Below, in pieces: positions 6,400 to 8,106 of a DNA stretch of 8,106 nucleotides. The stretch is from Cyanobacteriota bacterium (GTDB lineage Bacteria > Cyanobacteriota > Cyanobacteriia > Phormidesmidales > Phormidesmidaceae). The position numbers and the translations under genes were made by a program. The stretch's first letter is position 1. Every line of letters starts with the position of its first letter. The DNA is taken from positions 1 to 8,106 of the forward strand of contig JAQCKL010000180.1 in NCBI GenBank assembly GCA_027592485.1, given 5' to 3'. Below the pieces are notes generated by a model, which worked only from the letters and a program-made list of their open reading frames with translations, did no database searches and had not been told where the DNA came from.

Positions 6400-6415
6400 A
6401 CTGCTGATCAGCGGT
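6400..6415. promoter_or_regulatory. 16-bp near-palindrome between regulator and deaminase
   Basis: ACTGCTGATCAGCGGT is symmetric except for one T/G position, with a perfect 10-bp core GCTGATCAGC (6403-6412). It lies in the gap upstream of the deaminase gene, beside the regulator stop. It could be a dimeric repressor site, but a core this short can occur by chance. Confidence 0.2.
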
Positions 6416-6421
6416 AGTGAG

Positions 6422-7660
6422 CTATGAGCGAATCTGGCGACGAAATTGGCCAAAATCCTCGACCGACAACGGACGACTAGCCAGATAACCCTGCATGGCA
6501 TCGCAGCCATGCTCCCGAAGAAAGTGACGTTCACTTTCAGTTTCAACACCTTCGGCAATGACCTTGAGCCCTAAATCATGGGCCATTTTAATGACGGCAC
6601 TCACAATGGCCGCATTACTAGAATTTCGATCGACATCGGAGATGAAGCAGCGATCGAGTTTGAGAATATCAAAAGGAAAATGCTGCAGATACCCCAGCGA
6701 AGCATAGCCTGTGCCAAAGTCATCAATGGCAACCGTGATGGCCATTGCCCGCAGTTGACTTAGTCGCTGCACCGTTGACTCAACATCTTTGACTAAGAGA
6801 GACTCGGTTAATTCCACCTCTAAATATTGAGGGGCAATATCGGCCTCCTGTAGGAGCCGAGTAATATAGCCCTCTAAATTAGGATCCTCGAACTGAAGGC
6901 TGGAAAGATTAACCGCAACGCGTAACGGCTGCAAGCCCTGGGATTGCCAAGTCTTGAACTGGTGACACACTTCTGTCAACACCCACTGTCCTAGCTCCAG
7001 AATAAAACCCGTCTCTTCAGCAACGGGAATAAACTGTGCCGGTGAAATATAGCCTTTCGTAGGAGAATTCCACCGTAACAGGGCTTCTGCGCCGATCAGG
7101 CTGCCCGATGCTAAATCAATTTGAGGTTGATAAAACAGCTCAAATTCTGAATTTTCTAAGGCATTTTTAAGTTCAAAAACCTGTTGATCATTAGACCCCA
7201 ACTCGCTGTTGTGAGCAGGACTAAAAGATTGACGAAAAATTTCGAACTTGTTCAACTGGGCCTTGACCGCTTCTAAAAGCTCGTCCTGGGTAAATGGTTT
7301 CGTCAGATAATCATCGGCCCCGAGTACCATCCCTTTGCGAATGTCAGGGCGATCGGCTTTGGCAGTCAAAAATATAAATGGCGTAGCTGCGATCAAACAA
7401 TTTTCCCGTAACTTTTTTAATACCTCATAACCATTGAGATAAGGCATGGAAACATCGCAGATAATTAAATCTGGATGAATTTGATGAGCCAATGCTAAAC
7501 CCGCTTGTCCGTGGGGAGCTTGTCTAACTTCAAATCCTTCAGCCTCTAAGCATTCTGAAACAATATCTAAGATAAACTCATCATCCTCAATGACCAATAC
7601 TTTGTGGCGTTTGCGGTCATTTTCAAGGCCAGAGTCCGTTTGAGAATCTGATTCTGCCAT
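6422..7660 (-). CDS. Response regulator with EAL c-di-GMP phosphodiesterase domain
   Basis: Protein of 412 aa from the ATG at 7660. Receiver domain about residues 20-140: acidic pocket EDD (25-27), phospho-acceptor Asp69 in ICDVSMP, Thr99 and Lys121 in LTKPF. A short linker leads to an EAL domain (about 166-405) with the expected metal and catalytic residues: EAL (192-194), Asn251, Glu283 and Glu286 in EVELTES, Asp313-Asp314 in IDDFGTGYASL, Lys334 in KLD, Glu370 in AEGVET and Gln390 in MQGY. It should hydrolyse c-di-GMP to pGpG in the cytoplasm under control of phosphorylation. In-frame ATGs at 7696 and 7690 would add 12 or 10 residues but have no Shine-Dalgarno; 7660 has a weak GGA seven bases upstream. 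Directly upstream lies the remnant of a histidine kinase, probably its lost partner. Two sampled lines are near 47% GC, lower than lines in kinase 1. Confidence 0.93.
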   Translation of the reverse strand: MAESDSQTDSGLENDRKRHKVLVIEDDEFILDIVSECLEAEGFEVRQAPHGQAGLALAHQIHPDLIICDVSMPYLNGYEVLKKLRENCLIAATPFIFLTAKADRPDIRKGMVLGADDYLTKPFTQDELLEAVKAQLNKFEIFRQSFSPAHNSELGSNDQQVFELKNALENSEFELFYQPQIDLASGSLIGAEALLRWNSPTKGYISPAQFIPVAEETGFILELGQWVLTEVCHQFKTWQSQGLQPLRVAVNLSSLQFEDPNLEGYITRLLQEADIAPQYLEVELTESLLVKDVESTVQRLSQLRAMAITVAIDDFGTGYASLGYLQHFPFDILKLDRCFISDVDRNSSNAAIVSAVIKMAHDLGLKVIAEGVETESERHFLREHGCDAMQGYLASRPLSVEDFGQFRRQIRS

Positions 7661-7714
7661 AACTATTCCAGTGACGTTATAGATGCCCATAAGCATTGAT
7701 AAACAAGGTCTCTA

Positions 7715-8066
7715 CTATAGATGAATGGGTAAAGTAACTGTGACCTGGGTGATTTCACTAGGTGTACTGTGGATGATTAAGGAGCCTTTATATAAAGCTG
7801 CGATATCTTGAGCGATCGCCAAGCCCAAGCCACTACCCTGTTGCCCATGGAGCTTGCGCTCAAATTGAATGAATCTTTGCGGGCTGCATGCCACGACCTT
7901 GATTAGACACCTGTAGAGTATATTGGCCTCCCTACACTTTTCCTGTGATCTTGATCAAAGGGTCTGGAGATAAAAATTTGAGCGCATTATCAATAATTTT
8001 TTCCAGTATTTTTCTGGGGTCATCAGCCCGCACTAACTTGAGGGCACCTCGAACAATAGAAAGATT
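7715..8066 (-). pseudogene. Histidine kinase remnant (HATPase_c domain), broken
   Basis: The minus strand encodes the C-terminal ATP-binding half of a sensor histidine kinase in two frames. The first frame gives the N-box KILEKIIDNALKF, an in-frame TAG (7932-7934), then YTLQVSNQGRGMQP (G1 box) and TGA at 7860-7862. The other frame then continues QFERKLHGQQGSGLGLAIAQ (G2 box) to VTVTLPIHL and a stop at 7715. Relatives carry a few more residues between the G1 region and QFERKL, so a deletion of roughly 14-17 nt probably caused the frameshift. Upstream similarity fades and TGA interrupts the frame at 8067-8069; no dimerisation/His domain is visible before the window edge. The remnant ends 54 bases before the EAL regulator start, the usual sensor-regulator order. 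A sequencing error could explain one lesion but hardly all three. Confidence 0.85.
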
Positions 8067-8090
8067 TCATATCAATAGCCCAGCAAGAGC

Positions 8091-8106
8091 AGACTGTGAG
8101 CCAAGC
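8091..8106. repeat. Possible third copy of the hairpin repeat, cut off
   Basis: AGACTGTGAGCC (8091-8102) matches 11 of 12 bases of the conserved AGACTGCGAGCC that starts the stem in copies 1 and 2, in the same orientation. The preceding bases match poorly and the window ends before the stem could be tested, so this may be chance. If real, it would lie just outside the surviving part of the histidine kinase pseudogene. Confidence 0.25.

Overview
The window looks like cyanobacterial chromosome. It holds twelve copies of the octamer palindrome GCGATCGC (HIP1), at 560, 1676, 1682, 1916, 2141, 2664, 3393, 4346, 5542, 6243, 6267 and 7812. It also carries two Hanks-type Ser/Thr kinases of the typical cyanobacterial 'LGGRY...GGFGQTYLAED' type, one with a C-terminal TPR tail and one with a membrane segment plus an extracytoplasmic domain. 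The genus cannot be fixed from this sequence; a Leptolyngbya-like filamentous cyanobacterium would fit. No mobile-element transposase, CRISPR array, rRNA or tRNA was seen.

Layout. 1-276: a hairpin-forming intergenic repeat, then the leader of the first kinase. 277-2235 (+): a membrane-anchored Ser/Thr kinase with a variant catalytic loop (HRDIAPDN) and a PPC-like sensor domain outside the membrane. 2303-2695 (-): a small acidic-headed, helical protein of unknown function. 2757-2845: a second copy of the hairpin repeat. 2885-4828 (-): a cytoplasmic Ser/Thr kinase with two four-TPR blocks, containing a perfect 30-bp DNA palindrome in its coding sequence. 4829-5080: the upstream region of kinase 2 and a weak terminator for the next gene. 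5081-6352 (-): a CodA-type cytosine deaminase. 6422-7660 (-): a response regulator with a C-terminal EAL (c-di-GMP phosphodiesterase) domain. 7715-8066 (-): the decayed C-terminal half of a histidine kinase, probably the former partner of that regulator. 8091-8106: a possible third, truncated copy of the hairpin repeat at the window edge.

How the parts may work together. The first 4.8 kb is a signalling cluster: two kinases converge on a small helical protein that could be a substrate or adaptor (inference from position only). The last 2.3 kb looks like a broken two-component cassette: the sensor kinase has an in-frame stop and a frameshift, while the EAL regulator downstream keeps all expected catalytic and phosphorylation residues and is probably orphaned. 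The cytosine deaminase follows the regulator on the same strand after about 70 bp and may be co-transcribed, but no functional link is evident.

The most unusual signals are the hairpin repeat pair (73 of 89 aligned positions identical without gaps, with one compensatory base-pair change), the perfect 30-bp palindrome inside kinase 2, and the pseudogenised sensor next to an intact regulator. No clearly new multi-gene system could be demonstrated.
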